A stretch of DNA of 64,000 nucleotides, taken from Arachidicoccus sp. (GTDB lineage: Bacteria > Bacteroidota > Bacteroidia > Chitinophagales > Chitinophagaceae). The DNA lies in NCBI GenBank assembly GCA_028283605.1, contig JAPWKH010000026.1:62001-126000 (forward strand), given 5' to 3'. Position 1 is the stretch's first letter. Every line of letters begins with the position of its first letter. Under the pieces are notes generated by a model. That model was not told the origin of the DNA. It did not search any database and saw only the letters and a program-made list of their open reading frames with translations. Below are positions 43,100-53,881 of the stretch, in pieces. A program made the position numbers and the translations under genes.

Positions 43100-43921
43100 A
43101 TGAAAAATCTATTTAAAAATATACAATCAATATCATTTTTAGTTGCCATATTAATTTACTCAGGTTGCGCCACCAATGCCATTACCGGACGCAAGCAATT
43201 AAGTCTTGTTTCGGACGGCGAAATGCAATCTATGGCGCTTACACAATACAAAGATTTTTTGAATGGAAATAAAGTTGTTCCTGCAAGCACAGACAATGCT
43301 GCAATGGTAAAACGTGTGGGGCAGCGCATTGCGGCAGCTATCACAAAATATTATGCGTCCAAAGGGCAAAGCGCCGCACTGAATGGATATAATTGGGAAT
43401 TCAATTTGGTGCAGAGCAGCGAAGTTAATGCCTGGTGTATGCCGGGCGGAAAAGTAGTAGTATATACAGGCTTATTGCCGGTAACTAAAGATGAAGCCTC
43501 ATTGGCCATAGTGCTGGGCCACGAGATTACACATGCCGTTGCCGGACATGGAAAAGAAAGATACAGCCAGCAATTACTGGCGCAAGGCATAGAATCTGTT
43601 GGCGGTGCAGCATTAGGTTCAAATCCTAAAGCAGTTTCTATTTTTAACTCTGTGTACGCGCCGAGCGCACAAGTCGGAGTATTGTTGCCTAATTCGAGAA
43701 AGCAGGAACTGGAAGCCGACCATTACGGATTAATCTTTGCGGCAATGGCCGGTTATGACCCGCGAGTGGCAATTCCTTTTTGGCAAAGAATGGCGGCATT
43801 GGGCGCAAACGGACAAAAACCGCCGGCTATGCTGAGCGACCATCCAAGCGATGAACAGCGCATCGCAGCAATCCGGCAATTGATGCCGGAAGCATTAACG
43901 TATTATCAGGGAAATAAATAA
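43100..43921 (+). CDS. M48 family metallopeptidase (lipoprotein)
   Basis: HExxH motif 'LGHEITHAVAGHG', lipobox YSGC. Confidence 0.92.
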   Translation: MKNLFKNIQSISFLVAILIYSGCATNAITGRKQLSLVSDGEMQSMALTQYKDFLNGNKVVPASTDNAAMVKRVGQRIAAAITKYYASKGQSAALNGYNWEFNLVQSSEVNAWCMPGGKVVVYTGLLPVTKDEASLAIVLGHEITHAVAGHGKERYSQQLLAQGIESVGGAALGSNPKAVSIFNSVYAPSAQVGVLLPNSRKQELEADHYGLIFAAMAGYDPRVAIPFWQRMAALGANGQKPPAMLSDHPSDEQRIAAIRQLMPEALTYYQGNK

Positions 43922-44147
43922 CGTAAAGCGGATGGAAGAATTGTTTTAGTGAAACAGAAACTCTATTCATCATTGTTGCGCAGGCGATAATCTCTCTGCA
44001 AAATTTTATTACCAAAACAAATTCAGAATATATATTGTTCTAAAATAAATATGCTGTTCAACTAAAATCTATTCATAAACACTTTTTATTTCCTCACTAC
44101 GCCTTCAATCGATAATTTTGCCATTAATATAATCAACTGAAAAATAT

Positions 44148-45425
44148 ATGGCTGTCAAATATCCGGCTGTCGAATGGTCTTATCACAGTAATGTTTATGA
44201 AGTAAACATTCGTCAATACACGCCGGAAGGTACTTTTAAAGCATTTCAGCAGCATCTTCCGAGGTTAAAGAAAATGGGCGTTGAAATTCTTTGGCTGATG
44301 CCGGTTACGCCTATCAGCCAAATAAAAAAGAAAGGCAGTTTAGGCAGTTATTATGCATGTAGCAGTTACACAGCAATCAATCCCGAATTTGGCGATAAAA
44401 ATGATTTTAAAAATTTGGTAGATGAAGCGCATCGGCTGGGTTTTAAACTGATTATCGATTGGGTTGCAAACCATACCGGCTGGCAACATGAATGGACAGT
44501 GAATAAAGATTGGTATGTGCAGGATTCTACAGGAAATTTTACGGAAGTGCATGGATGGGATGATGTGATTGATCTGAACTATGATAATGAAAGAATGCAA
44601 ACTGCAATGATTGAAGCCATGCGCTATTGGATTGGTGAGTTTGATATTGACGGTTTCCGTTGCGATATGGCACATTTGGTTCGTCTCGATTTTTGGCACA
44701 AAGCAAGAAAATTATGTGAGGAAATCAAGCCTTTGTTCTGGCTTGGCGAATGCGATACAGATGAGTACAGCGAAGTGTTTGATGTTACGTATGCATGGCG
44801 CTGGATGCATGCCACAGAAGCATTTGTACAAGATGGAAGCAAGTGGCAGGATATAAAAAATGTATTGCTGCAATATTATTTGCTACCAAAAGAATCAAGA
44901 AAACTATATTTTACATCCAATCACGATGAAAATAGTTGGAACGGGACTGAGTATGAAAAGTATGGCATGCCATTGGCAAAAAATCTGGCTGTTTTTTCCT
45001 GCATATTTAATCAAATGCCACTGATATACAGCGGGCAGGAATTACCAAATTATAAACGATTGAAATTTTTTGATAAAGATGAAATAGAGTGGGGCAGCGA
45101 TCCTGTTCATACGCAGCTTGAAAGCTTTTACAAAACGCTTCTTTCACTAAGAAAAAATAATAATGCTTACGCGCAAGATGCTGAATTTATTTGGATAGAC
45201 GATAATTCCAATCAGCCATATATCGCTTTCTTTCTCAGAAATAAAGACAGTAAAATCGTTGCTGTTTTCAATCTATCTTTTTCTCAAAGAATAAAAATAA
45301 ATTTTTCGGATAACAATCTTTCAGGAAAATATTACAACCTATTTTCAAATATTTCCCATAATCTTTCAAACGATGAGACTTTTGAAGTGTTGCAAAATGA
45401 TTTTCTTATTTATGTTTCGGAATAA
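44148..45425 (+). CDS. Alpha-amylase family glycoside hydrolase (GH13)
   Basis: 'DWVANHTG', 'IDGFRCDMAHLV', 'FWLGECD', 'FTSNHDENSWNG'. Confidence 0.93.
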   Translation: MAVKYPAVEWSYHSNVYEVNIRQYTPEGTFKAFQQHLPRLKKMGVEILWLMPVTPISQIKKKGSLGSYYACSSYTAINPEFGDKNDFKNLVDEAHRLGFKLIIDWVANHTGWQHEWTVNKDWYVQDSTGNFTEVHGWDDVIDLNYDNERMQTAMIEAMRYWIGEFDIDGFRCDMAHLVRLDFWHKARKLCEEIKPLFWLGECDTDEYSEVFDVTYAWRWMHATEAFVQDGSKWQDIKNVLLQYYLLPKESRKLYFTSNHDENSWNGTEYEKYGMPLAKNLAVFSCIFNQMPLIYSGQELPNYKRLKFFDKDEIEWGSDPVHTQLESFYKTLLSLRKNNNAYAQDAEFIWIDDNSNQPYIAFFLRNKDSKIVAVFNLSFSQRIKINFSDNNLSGKYYNLFSNISHNLSNDETFEVLQNDFLIYVSE

Positions 45426-45428
45426 TAA

Positions 45429-45965
45429 TTATTGATAATAATTTTCGTCCAAATAAAAATACCCGTCATCTTTTTTCCAGTACCAAAATTTGTTCTGGTA
45501 TTTATAATAATATCCTTTCACGCCTTTTTTAGCAAGATTGTTTGGCACCAGCAAAACTCTTGGAGGAATCTGGTTAAAACGATGCGCCAGATTTTTAGCC
45601 TGATCCGGCGTAAATGCTCTTGTTGCCTGATTCAATGAATCTAAATTGTGCGAAACATCCGGCGGTAAAATCAGAGAATCTACTTTAAGCATGCCGTGAC
45701 TATCAATTACCACAACAGGTTCAGCTAAATTGTTAGCAGTTGTTGCAGTGTTCGCATTATTATTAGGATTTGTATAAGTATCATTAATTCCTTGTCCGCT
45801 ATTACCATTAATAATAACTGCTTTCTTTATATATTGTTGCTGGTTAATTCTATCCGGCGCAACCTTAGGATGAACTGGTGTTGCTGTTTGTTGAGGAACA
45901 TTTTTTCTTCCGCAAGAGCCCAATATTAATATAAAACCAAACGAGAGATATGCTAATTTCTTCAT
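45429..45965 (-). CDS. Hypothetical lipoprotein
   Basis: Lipobox ILGSC; no recognised domain. Confidence 0.6.
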   Translation of the reverse strand: MKKLAYLSFGFILILGSCGRKNVPQQTATPVHPKVAPDRINQQQYIKKAVIINGNSGQGINDTYTNPNNNANTATTANNLAEPVVVIDSHGMLKVDSLILPPDVSHNLDSLNQATRAFTPDQAKNLAHRFNQIPPRVLLVPNNLAKKGVKGYYYKYQNKFWYWKKDDGYFYLDENYYQ

Positions 45966-45970
45966 GCGTA

Positions 45971-47335
45971 TTACTTACTGTTGTTTATCAAATCTACCAA
46001 AACATCTGCACTTGTCAATGGAATTGCTTGCTGATTTCCGGTTGTAAGATTTTTTATCGTACAAATATTTTTTTCTATTTCACTGCTTCCTATTATTATC
46101 ACAAAAGGAATATTCTTTTTATCGGCATATTTAAACTGTTTGTCCATTTTTGCCGTTTCGTGATACAGCTCGCAGGAGATATTTGCATCCCGCAATTGCT
46201 GTATTGTTTTATAGGCAGCTTCCGATTCTTTTTCTCCTAAATTAAAAAACAAAACCTGTGTACTGATGTGGATTTCTTTGGGAAATAAATCAAGCTCATC
46301 CATTACATCATAAATTCTGTCCACACCAAAACTGATTCCTACGCCGGCAATATCTTGCACACCGAATAATCCTGTGAGATCATCATATCTTCCGCCGCCT
46401 CCGATGCTGCCCATTTGCACATCTTTTGCTTTTATTTCAAAAATAATTCCGGTATAATAATTTAATCCGCGCGCCAAAGTAAAATCAACGATAATCCCTG
46501 AGGCATGATTCAAAACATATTCGATTTCTTCGATCCCTTTTTTACCCGTTTCGTTGTCGTTGAAAACGTTTTTTATCTGATCAATTTTTTCTTCATTATT
46601 TCCATTGATGTTTAAATATTTTTCGATTGAACTGACTTGATTTTCATTCAGTCCTCTTTGCAATAATTCTTCCTTTACTTTATCTAAACCTATTTTATCA
46701 AGTTTGTCAATAGCGATGGTAATATCAGTCAGCTTATCCGCGCCACCACATATTTCTGCAAGAGCAGCCAATATTTTTCTGTTATTGATTCTTATTTCAA
46801 TTTGTACGCCCAATTGTTTGAATACGGTGGAATATATTTGAGCCAATTCTACTTCATTCATCAAAGACTTGCTGCCGACAACATCGCAATCGCACTGGTA
46901 AAATTCTCTGTAACGGCCGCGCTGCGGACGATCGGCACGCCAAACCGGCTGAATCTGATATCGTTTAAAAGGAAAAGTCAATTGCCCGTGATTCATAGCC
47001 ACATATCGCGCAAACGGAATAGTAAGGTCATAACGCAATGCACGTTCTGTAATATCCTTGCTTGTTTTTCCGCTCAGCACTTGTTCAAAACCTGCTTTAA
47101 TTTTTTCTTCTTTAGAAGGATTATCCAATCCGTTGTTGAGTATTTTAAAAATAAGTTTATCTCCTTCCTCTCCATATTTTCCTAAAAGAGTTTCAATATT
47201 TTCCATAGCCGGTGTTTCCAGCGGTTCAAATCCGTATAGCTCAAAGACATGTTTGATCGTATTAAAAATATATTGCCTTTTTCGAACTACCGCCGCCGAA
47301 AAATCTCTTGTGCCTTGTGGTAAAGATGGTTTCAT
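45971..47335 (-). CDS. hisS: Histidyl-tRNA synthetase
   Basis: 'PQGTRDF', 'RYDLTIPFARYVA', 'GGGRYDDLTGLFG', anticodon-binding C-terminus. Confidence 0.96.
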   Translation of the reverse strand: MKPSLPQGTRDFSAAVVRKRQYIFNTIKHVFELYGFEPLETPAMENIETLLGKYGEEGDKLIFKILNNGLDNPSKEEKIKAGFEQVLSGKTSKDITERALRYDLTIPFARYVAMNHGQLTFPFKRYQIQPVWRADRPQRGRYREFYQCDCDVVGSKSLMNEVELAQIYSTVFKQLGVQIEIRINNRKILAALAEICGGADKLTDITIAIDKLDKIGLDKVKEELLQRGLNENQVSSIEKYLNINGNNEEKIDQIKNVFNDNETGKKGIEEIEYVLNHASGIIVDFTLARGLNYYTGIIFEIKAKDVQMGSIGGGGRYDDLTGLFGVQDIAGVGISFGVDRIYDVMDELDLFPKEIHISTQVLFFNLGEKESEAAYKTIQQLRDANISCELYHETAKMDKQFKYADKKNIPFVIIIGSSEIEKNICTIKNLTTGNQQAIPLTSADVLVDLINNSK

Positions 47336-47383
47336 TTAAATGTTAAGTTGTAAGTGATAAGTTATAAGTTAATTCATAACCCA

Positions 47384-47842
47384 TCATTCATAATTCAAAA
47401 TTATTCTATCGCACGCTTTATTCAGCATTTGATATACTTCTTCAAAAGCTGCATCTGTATTGGCATACCAGGGATCTGGCACCTCTTCATTTTTATCCGG
47501 ATGCCATTCGTTCAATATTAGTTTAACCTTACTTTCGTCAAACAAACTGCCGCTTATTCTGCGCACATCATTGTAATTTTCATTATCCATCACATAAATT
47601 TTATCGAAGCGAACCATATCTTCTTTGACAAACTGCCTCGCGCGCAAATGCGAAATATCTATTCCGTGATTTCTTGCAATTTTTTGAGAGAGCCTGTGTG
47701 GCGCTTCGCCTGTATGCCAGCCGCCGGTGCCCGCACTATCGACCGTCCAGTTTAATTTTTTTTCATCTGCTTTTGATTGTAATATTCCTTCTGCCAAAGG
47801 GCTTCTGCAAATATTACCCAGACAAACCATTAAAATTTTCAT
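47384..47842 (-). CDS. Low molecular weight protein-tyrosine phosphatase
   Basis: 'MVCLGNICRSPLAEGIL' CX5R P-loop, C-terminal 'EVPDPWY'. Confidence 0.95.
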   Translation of the reverse strand: MKILMVCLGNICRSPLAEGILQSKADEKKLNWTVDSAGTGGWHTGEAPHRLSQKIARNHGIDISHLRARQFVKEDMVRFDKIYVMDNENYNDVRRISGSLFDESKVKLILNEWHPDKNEEVPDPWYANTDAAFEEVYQMLNKACDRIILNYE

Positions 47843-47904
47843 GGGCGCAAAAATAAACTATATTCAATGATTCAACTATAAGCAAAATGCCATAATAAAA
47901 AAAT

Positions 47905-47940
47905 TAAATAAAAAACCCTTCTGAATTGAGAAGGGTTTCA
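47905..47940 (-). terminator. Putative intrinsic terminator
   Basis: AAACCCTTCT-gaattg-AGAAGGGTTT downstream of the minus-strand 47967-48176 ORF, A/T-rich flanks. Confidence 0.6.
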
Positions 47941-47966
47941 AATTATTTCGGCAGAAATGTAAAAAA

Positions 47967-48176
47967 TTAAAAATCTTTTTTAGCAACTCCGTCGGCTATA
48001 GCTTTCAAGGCTTTGGTTTCGCTCAATATTGCACTCATCTTATTCCCTTTTCCATCATCTCCTTTTGCAATATATCCGCCACGTGCTGTTTTGGATACTA
48101 CAGCATTGTGCATCGGAACATCTTTTTCTTTAGTCTTTAAACAATAGGCTTTAATAAATTTTGAAGTGTCCATCAT
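47967..48176 (-). CDS. Small conserved-type hypothetical protein
   Basis: 69-aa ORF MMDTSKFIKAYCLKTKEKDVPMHNAVVSKTARGGYIAKGDDGKGNKMSAIL..., followed by a terminator. Confidence 0.6.
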   Translation of the reverse strand: MMDTSKFIKAYCLKTKEKDVPMHNAVVSKTARGGYIAKGDDGKGNKMSAILSETKALKAIADGVAKKDF

Positions 48177-48378
48177 ACATTTTTTTAATTAAAAAATTAC
48201 TGTTCACAACCGAAAGATAATATTTAATCGGAATATGAGCGATAAAAGTAAGATATTTTATAATTAACGTGAATTTAATATCTGAAAATATAGAATTATT
48301 AATGATTCAGGGATAGCAGCTGATTAATGATTTTCTGTAGCAGTTTAAATAGCACAGGCTCTCAAAAAATGAAATATT

Positions 48379-48879
48379 TTATCTCAATTGTGATAGTAAA
48401 ATCAACAGCCATAAAGCCTCGCAGCTCATTTGTTGTCTTAAAATTTTTAACGCCTTTCTCATATGTTGTTCTACTGTATTAATTGAAATTCCTAATAATG
48501 CAGAGACTTCTTTATTGCTCAAATTGCTATCCTTACGCAACAAAAAAACTTTTCTGCATTGTTCCGGCAATTTTTCTATTCCTATTTCATATTGTTTTAG
48601 CAGCTCTTTATGACGAATATAATTTCCAACATTATCATCAGCATAAGCCAAATGGTCATGCAACGATTGAAGTGACAGCAATTCAATATGACTTCTAAAA
48701 TAATTAACGATTTCATTTTTTAGGATTACATGCAAATACCCAAGCGGCTCACCTTCTATATGAATTCCTTTCTCATAAAATTTGAGAAAAGTATTTTGGG
48801 CAATCTCCTCCGCAATTTCTATACTGCCCGTTTTTTGATAAGCCCGTTGTACCATTTTCTTTATATACTTAAGATACAA
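48379..48879 (-). CDS. ECF RNA polymerase sigma factor; homology extends upstream to about 48945
   Basis: 'EIAEEIAQNTFLKFYEKG', 'LPEQCRKVFLLRKDSNLSNKEVSALLGISINTVEQHMRKAL'; upstream in-frame 'SSSDKQLLELWQSGNEQGFTE' lacks an ATG/GTG/TTG start. Confidence 0.85.
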   Translation of the reverse strand: MYLKYIKKMVQRAYQKTGSIEIAEEIAQNTFLKFYEKGIHIEGEPLGYLHVILKNEIVNYFRSHIELLSLQSLHDHLAYADDNVGNYIRHKELLKQYEIGIEKLPEQCRKVFLLRKDSNLSNKEVSALLGISINTVEQHMRKALKILRQQMSCEALWLLILLSQLR

Positions 48880-49097
48880 TTCTGTAAATCCCTGCTCATT
48901 CCCTGATTGCCAAAGCTCTAAAAGTTGCTTATCGCTGCTTGATATGTTCCTGGTATGATTGATAATTTTGGATTTAGAAATACTAAATTATAGCAATTAA
49001 ATAATATAAAATTATTATAAAAAATATTTTTCTTCACTAACGGCAATACATTATTTTTTCGTGTATATAGAGGACAATGTGCTTAACACATCATATT

Positions 49098-50234
49098 ATG
49101 GACAAACAACAATTAAAAATAATATTAGATAAATATATTGAGGGTACTTGTTCAGAAGAAGAACTACAAGTATTTGAACAGTGGTACAAAACCTTAGACG
49201 AATATTCCAAAGAAAATATTCCGGATGAATATTTTGGTAATGAATCAGAATATAGCATAAAGATGCTGCAAGATTTTCTATCATTGAAGGCTAAAAATAA
49301 AATACAGAAAACCAAAAGGATTAATCTATATTTCAAAGTGGCTGTAGCCGCTATCATTATTCTGGGCATTGGAACAGGTATTTTTTGGAAATTATACCGT
49401 GTGAGCAGAAGTAAGCAAACTATTACAGTAGTCCGAAACGATGCTGCTCCGGGCCATGATGGCGCTGTACTAACGCTTGCAGATGGCAGTGAAGTTATGT
49501 TGGACAGCACTGCAAGCGGCGCGGTTGCACAGCAGGCAGGTGTACAGGTTATTAATGCAAAAGGTCAATTAGTATATAACGAAAATAGTACTGCTGCAAC
49601 AACGCAAATTACCTACAACACTTTAACTACACCTAAAGCAAGGCAATACAAGTTAGTGTTGCCCGATGGCACTAAAGTTTGGCTCAATTCTGCCAGCAGC
49701 ATTCATTATCCTGTGGCATTTTCCGGGAAGGAAAGAATAGTGGAGATAACAGGCGAAGCATATTTTGAAGTAATGCACAATGCTGCAATACCTTTTAAAG
49801 TAATAACCGCCGGCAATACTATTGAAGATATAGGTACGGAGTTTGATATAAACGCTTATGAAGACGAATCAAATACCAAAACTACATTACTTCAAGGTGC
49901 TGTTAAAGTAAACGGAACATTATTGCATCCGGGAGAAGAAGCAAGTATCAGTAAACAATCGGGCGCTATAGCTGTAAGCAAAGCTGATACCGATGATGCC
50001 ATTGCATGGGTTAATGGGCAACTGTCGCTTGAGTGCGATAATATCCAAACCCTGCTACGCCGGATAGGTCGTTGGTATAATGTAGATATTAAGTATGATG
50101 GCAGCCTTCCCAACACAGCTTTATTTGGCTCGGTAAGCAGAAATGTATATTTATCTCAGGTATTGAAAGCATTGGCTGCTTACGGCGTTAATGCCCGGCA
50201 GCAAGGCAACACAGTAATTGTTTCTGCAAAATAA
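49098..50234 (+). CDS. FecR family anti-sigma factor
   Basis: 'DGTKVWLNSASSIHYPVAFSGKERIVEITGEAYFEVMHNAAIPF'. Confidence 0.94.
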   Translation: MDKQQLKIILDKYIEGTCSEEELQVFEQWYKTLDEYSKENIPDEYFGNESEYSIKMLQDFLSLKAKNKIQKTKRINLYFKVAVAAIIILGIGTGIFWKLYRVSRSKQTITVVRNDAAPGHDGAVLTLADGSEVMLDSTASGAVAQQAGVQVINAKGQLVYNENSTAATTQITYNTLTTPKARQYKLVLPDGTKVWLNSASSIHYPVAFSGKERIVEITGEAYFEVMHNAAIPFKVITAGNTIEDIGTEFDINAYEDESNTKTTLLQGAVKVNGTLLHPGEEASISKQSGAIAVSKADTDDAIAWVNGQLSLECDNIQTLLRRIGRWYNVDIKYDGSLPNTALFGSVSRNVYLSQVLKALAAYGVNARQQGNTVIVSAK

Positions 50235-50402
50235 CAGGTTTCAACAGAGCAAAGAATGTGAAGCTAGCCAGTTTGTTTGCTTAGTTATACATCCTGCCTT
50301 TGCGAAAAATGTAAAGAATATAAGGCATTATAATTTGTAATTTATAATTCAAACTCCAGTAGCATGAGCCCGTAAATCAAAAACGCAGGCAACAAAATAA
50401 AA

Positions 50403-50431
50403 GCCGGAAACAAATGCGACTTGTTACCGGC
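50403..50431 (+). promoter_or_regulatory. Leader hairpin between fecR and susC
   Basis: GCCGGaAACAA-atgcgac-TTGTTaCCGGC, 11-position stem with one mismatch. Confidence 0.6.
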
Positions 50432-50513
50432 CAAAACAATGGATTGCCCGGAAAACCCGATACCGGTTAAGAAATCAAGTTATTCACGTTTAAAACCCAA
50501 ACTAAGCAAAAGT

Positions 50514-53500
50514 ATGAAACTTATTGTTTCCCGCAACGCTCTTTTACCGAGAGGCAGTTCATTTAATTTATTATGGAAAATTATGCGGCTGACTGTATTC
50601 TTCTTATTCATTACTGTACTCCATGTATGCGCAAAAACTTATTCTCAGCGTATAACCATTCACCAAAGCAATATTTCGGTACATCATGCGCTAGATGAAA
50701 TAAAAAAGCAAACGGGCTATTCATATATAGCCGACAGAGCGCTGCTAAAGAATACGCCGCCTTTAGATCTTAATCTGGATAATGCTTCATTACCCGAAGC
50801 TTTGCAACAATGCCTTCGCGGCTTGCCATACACTTATACGCTAGAGGAAGAAATGATTGTAATAAAACGAAAGCCGCTAACCTTGCTAACTGCTTCTGCA
50901 ACAGATTCCCTGCTAATTCTCCCCGTTAAGATAATACAAGGGCGTGTAACTGACAGCACGGGTACCCCATTGGTAGGTGCGGCCGTCAAGGTACGTGGTA
51001 CCAATAACGGCGCCCTCACGGACAGCAAAGGCAATTTCAACCTGTCCGTGCCAGACGGCAATGCGGTGATCGAGGTCAGCTTTGTCGGCTATGCCACGGC
51101 CAGTATTACTGTGGGAAATGAAAGGTTTTTCACGGTGAGAATGACGGCCATGGACAATTATCTCAACGAAACGATTATGCAGGCTTACGGTACGACTTCT
51201 AGAAGACTCAATACCGGCAATATTGTCAAAGTTGATTCGAAAGATATTGATAGGCAACCTGTCATGAATCCTTTGGCAGCTTTGGATGGTCTGGTGCCCG
51301 GTTTGGTGGTAACACAAACGACCGGATTGTCCGGTGGTGCTTTTAAAGTGCAACTAAGAGGCCGCACGGCCATTGACCAATCCTTAAGCGACGACCAGCC
51401 TTTGTTTGTGGTGGATGGTGTGCCTTTGAGTACCAATAACGGAACGCTAAGTGTGATTGGATCTGCTATCGGAACCCCTGGTTCCAGTGCTAACCAACCG
51501 GGCGGTATCAGCCCATTCAATAGTATCAATCCAAAAGACATAGAAAGCATTGAAGTATTGAAAGATGCCGATGCCACAGCTATCTACGGCTCCCGTGGTG
51601 CCAATGGCGTGGTTTTGATCACGACCAAAAAAGGGAAAGTTGGCAAGACGAAAATTGATTTCAATACCTACGCCGGATTCAGCAGACCTTCCTCACGGGT
51701 GAAAATGATGAATACGCAACAATACATTGCGATGCGCAAGCAGGCTTTCGTCAATGACGGTGTGACGCCTACTAAAAGTACTGCGTATGATTTTTTGGTG
51801 TGGGACACGACGCGTTATACGGATTTTGCTAAGCTATTGGCGGGCAATACGGCACACAGCAATGATGCGGAGCTGACCATATCCGGCGGGACGACCAATA
51901 CGCAATTTTTCGTAGGTGGCGGCTATCACCGGGAAACAACCATTTTCCCCGGCAATTTTGCGGACAACCGCGGCTCGATGCATGTGAATATCAACCATAG
52001 TTCCAATGACCAGCGGTTCAAGATGCAGTTCTCGTCCAGTTATTCCAGTGATGTCAATAAGATTATAGCATATGACATTTCCAGATATACCAGTTATGCC
52101 CCTAATCTAAGACTTTATGATAGTTTGGGAAATATAGCATGGAATGAAGGAGGGTATGTTGTAGCTGCAGCAAGGAATCCGCTTGCTTATTTCTTAAATA
52201 ATACTTACAACGCCAAAACAAATACTTTATTAGGTAACTTATTGTTGAGTTATGAAATCCTGAAAGGACTAATTATCCGTAGCAGCTTCGGATATAATAC
52301 GTATAAAACAGATGAAATACAACTATATCCAATGACGGCCCAAAATCCGGCAAATGCCCCCTATCGGTATTCGACATTTTCCACCAACAATTTTGAGAGC
52401 TGGATCATCGAACCACAGGCGGAATATAAAAAACAGATAGCAAAAGGAAAATTGAATGTGCTGATAGGCGGCACGTGGCAGTCCAATAACCAGAACGGCG
52501 AATATATTAATGCCACAGGTTATGGCAGCGATGCGTTGATGGAATCCTTGAGTGGTGCTTCCAGTATATCCGGTAGCCGTTGGAATACACCCTATAAATA
52601 CAGTGCGTTTTTTGGCCGTGTCAATTATAACTGGGAGGACAAGTACCTTATCAATCTGACGACTCGCAGGGACGGCAGCAGCCGGTTTGCGCCACAAAAC
52701 AGATTTGCCAATTTCGGGGCTATCGGTGCCGGCTGGATTTTCAGCAATGAATCTTTATTTAAGGAAAATGTTTCCTGGTTAAGCTTTGGTAAGTTACGTG
52801 CCAGTTATGGCGTTACGGGCAATGACAAGATCACGGATTACCAGTATCTGGATACTTGGGCTTCATCTTCCAGTCCTTATGGAAGTACTTACGGTTTGAG
52901 ACCGGGTAAATTGTACAATCCGGATTACCATTGGGAGAAGAACAAAAAAGCGGAAGTAGGGTTGGAACTGGGTTTCCTGCAAGACAAGATTTTAGTCACG
53001 ACGAGTTATTACAACAATCGGAGCAGCAACCAATTGGTAAGTTACAATCTTCCCATCACGACAGGGTTTGCCAGTATCGCGATGAATATGCCTGCGCTGG
53101 TAGAAAATTCCGGTTGGGAATTGACGCTCAACACGAGCAATATCAAAACGACGGATTTTAAATGGACGACTTCTGCCAATATCAGCATACCCAGGAATAA
53201 ATTATTGTCCTTTCCAGATCTAGCAACATCCTCTTATTATGCCCAGTATATTATAGGAAAACCATTGAATATCATCAACCGTTACACTTATACCGGGGTA
53301 GATCCTACTACCGGTTTATATACGGTATTGGATAAAAATAAGGACGGTCAATATACTTGGTTGGACTATTCGTATTTTGGTACGACTGACCCTAAGTCCT
53401 TTGGTGGCTTGCAAAATACTTTCAACTATAAAGGTTGGCAACTGGATTTTGCTTTTTCCTTTCGTAAACAAATCGGCCTCAATTATTTAAGTCAAATTGC

Positions 53501-53870
53501 ATCTAATTACGGAACTGTATTTAATAATCTTCCAGCGGATCTTATAGGTAAATTTTGGACTTCTCCGGGAGATCAATCAAAGTTACAGCGGGTAAGTAGA
53601 GCTACATCAGGAAACGCATATCAGGCATTGTCATTATTTCAGGTTTCCAATGGGATATATAGCGATGCTTCATTTGTCCGCCTGCGTAATGCGGCATTAT
53701 CCTATAATATAGCAATGTCCCGATGGCATATTTCCAATGCTCGCATTTACGTACAAGGTCAAAATTTATTTACCATTACCGGTTACAAAATAGGGGATCC
53801 GGAAACACAGAATTGGAAAAGGACACCTCCTTTGAGAACTTTTATTGCGGGAATTCAAATTTTATTTTAA
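50514..53870 (+). CDS. SusC/RagA TonB-linked outer membrane protein with STN domain
   Basis: 'EVLKDADATAIYGSRGANGVVLITTKKGK', STN domain, C-terminal barrel. Confidence 0.95.
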   Translation: MKLIVSRNALLPRGSSFNLLWKIMRLTVFFLFITVLHVCAKTYSQRITIHQSNISVHHALDEIKKQTGYSYIADRALLKNTPPLDLNLDNASLPEALQQCLRGLPYTYTLEEEMIVIKRKPLTLLTASATDSLLILPVKIIQGRVTDSTGTPLVGAAVKVRGTNNGALTDSKGNFNLSVPDGNAVIEVSFVGYATASITVGNERFFTVRMTAMDNYLNETIMQAYGTTSRRLNTGNIVKVDSKDIDRQPVMNPLAALDGLVPGLVVTQTTGLSGGAFKVQLRGRTAIDQSLSDDQPLFVVDGVPLSTNNGTLSVIGSAIGTPGSSANQPGGISPFNSINPKDIESIEVLKDADATAIYGSRGANGVVLITTKKGKVGKTKIDFNTYAGFSRPSSRVKMMNTQQYIAMRKQAFVNDGVTPTKSTAYDFLVWDTTRYTDFAKLLAGNTAHSNDAELTISGGTTNTQFFVGGGYHRETTIFPGNFADNRGSMHVNINHSSNDQRFKMQFSSSYSSDVNKIIAYDISRYTSYAPNLRLYDSLGNIAWNEGGYVVAAARNPLAYFLNNTYNAKTNTLLGNLLLSYEILKGLIIRSSFGYNTYKTDEIQLYPMTAQNPANAPYRYSTFSTNNFESWIIEPQAEYKKQIAKGKLNVLIGGTWQSNNQNGEYINATGYGSDALMESLSGASSISGSRWNTPYKYSAFFGRVNYNWEDKYLINLTTRRDGSSRFAPQNRFANFGAIGAGWIFSNESLFKENVSWLSFGKLRASYGVTGNDKITDYQYLDTWASSSSPYGSTYGLRPGKLYNPDYHWEKNKKAEVGLELGFLQDKILVTTSYYNNRSSNQLVSYNLPITTGFASIAMNMPALVENSGWELTLNTSNIKTTDFKWTTSANISIPRNKLLSFPDLATSSYYAQYIIGKPLNIINRYTYTGVDPTTGLYTVLDKNKDGQYTWLDYSYFGTTDPKSFGGLQNTFNYKGWQLDFAFSFRKQIGLNYLSQIASNYGTVFNNLPADLIGKFWTSPGDQSKLQRVSRATSGNAYQALSLFQVSNGIYSDASFVRLRNAALSYNIAMSRWHISNARIYVQGQNLFTITGYKIGDPETQNWKRTPPLRTFIAGIQILF

Positions 53871-53881
53871 TAAAATAATAA

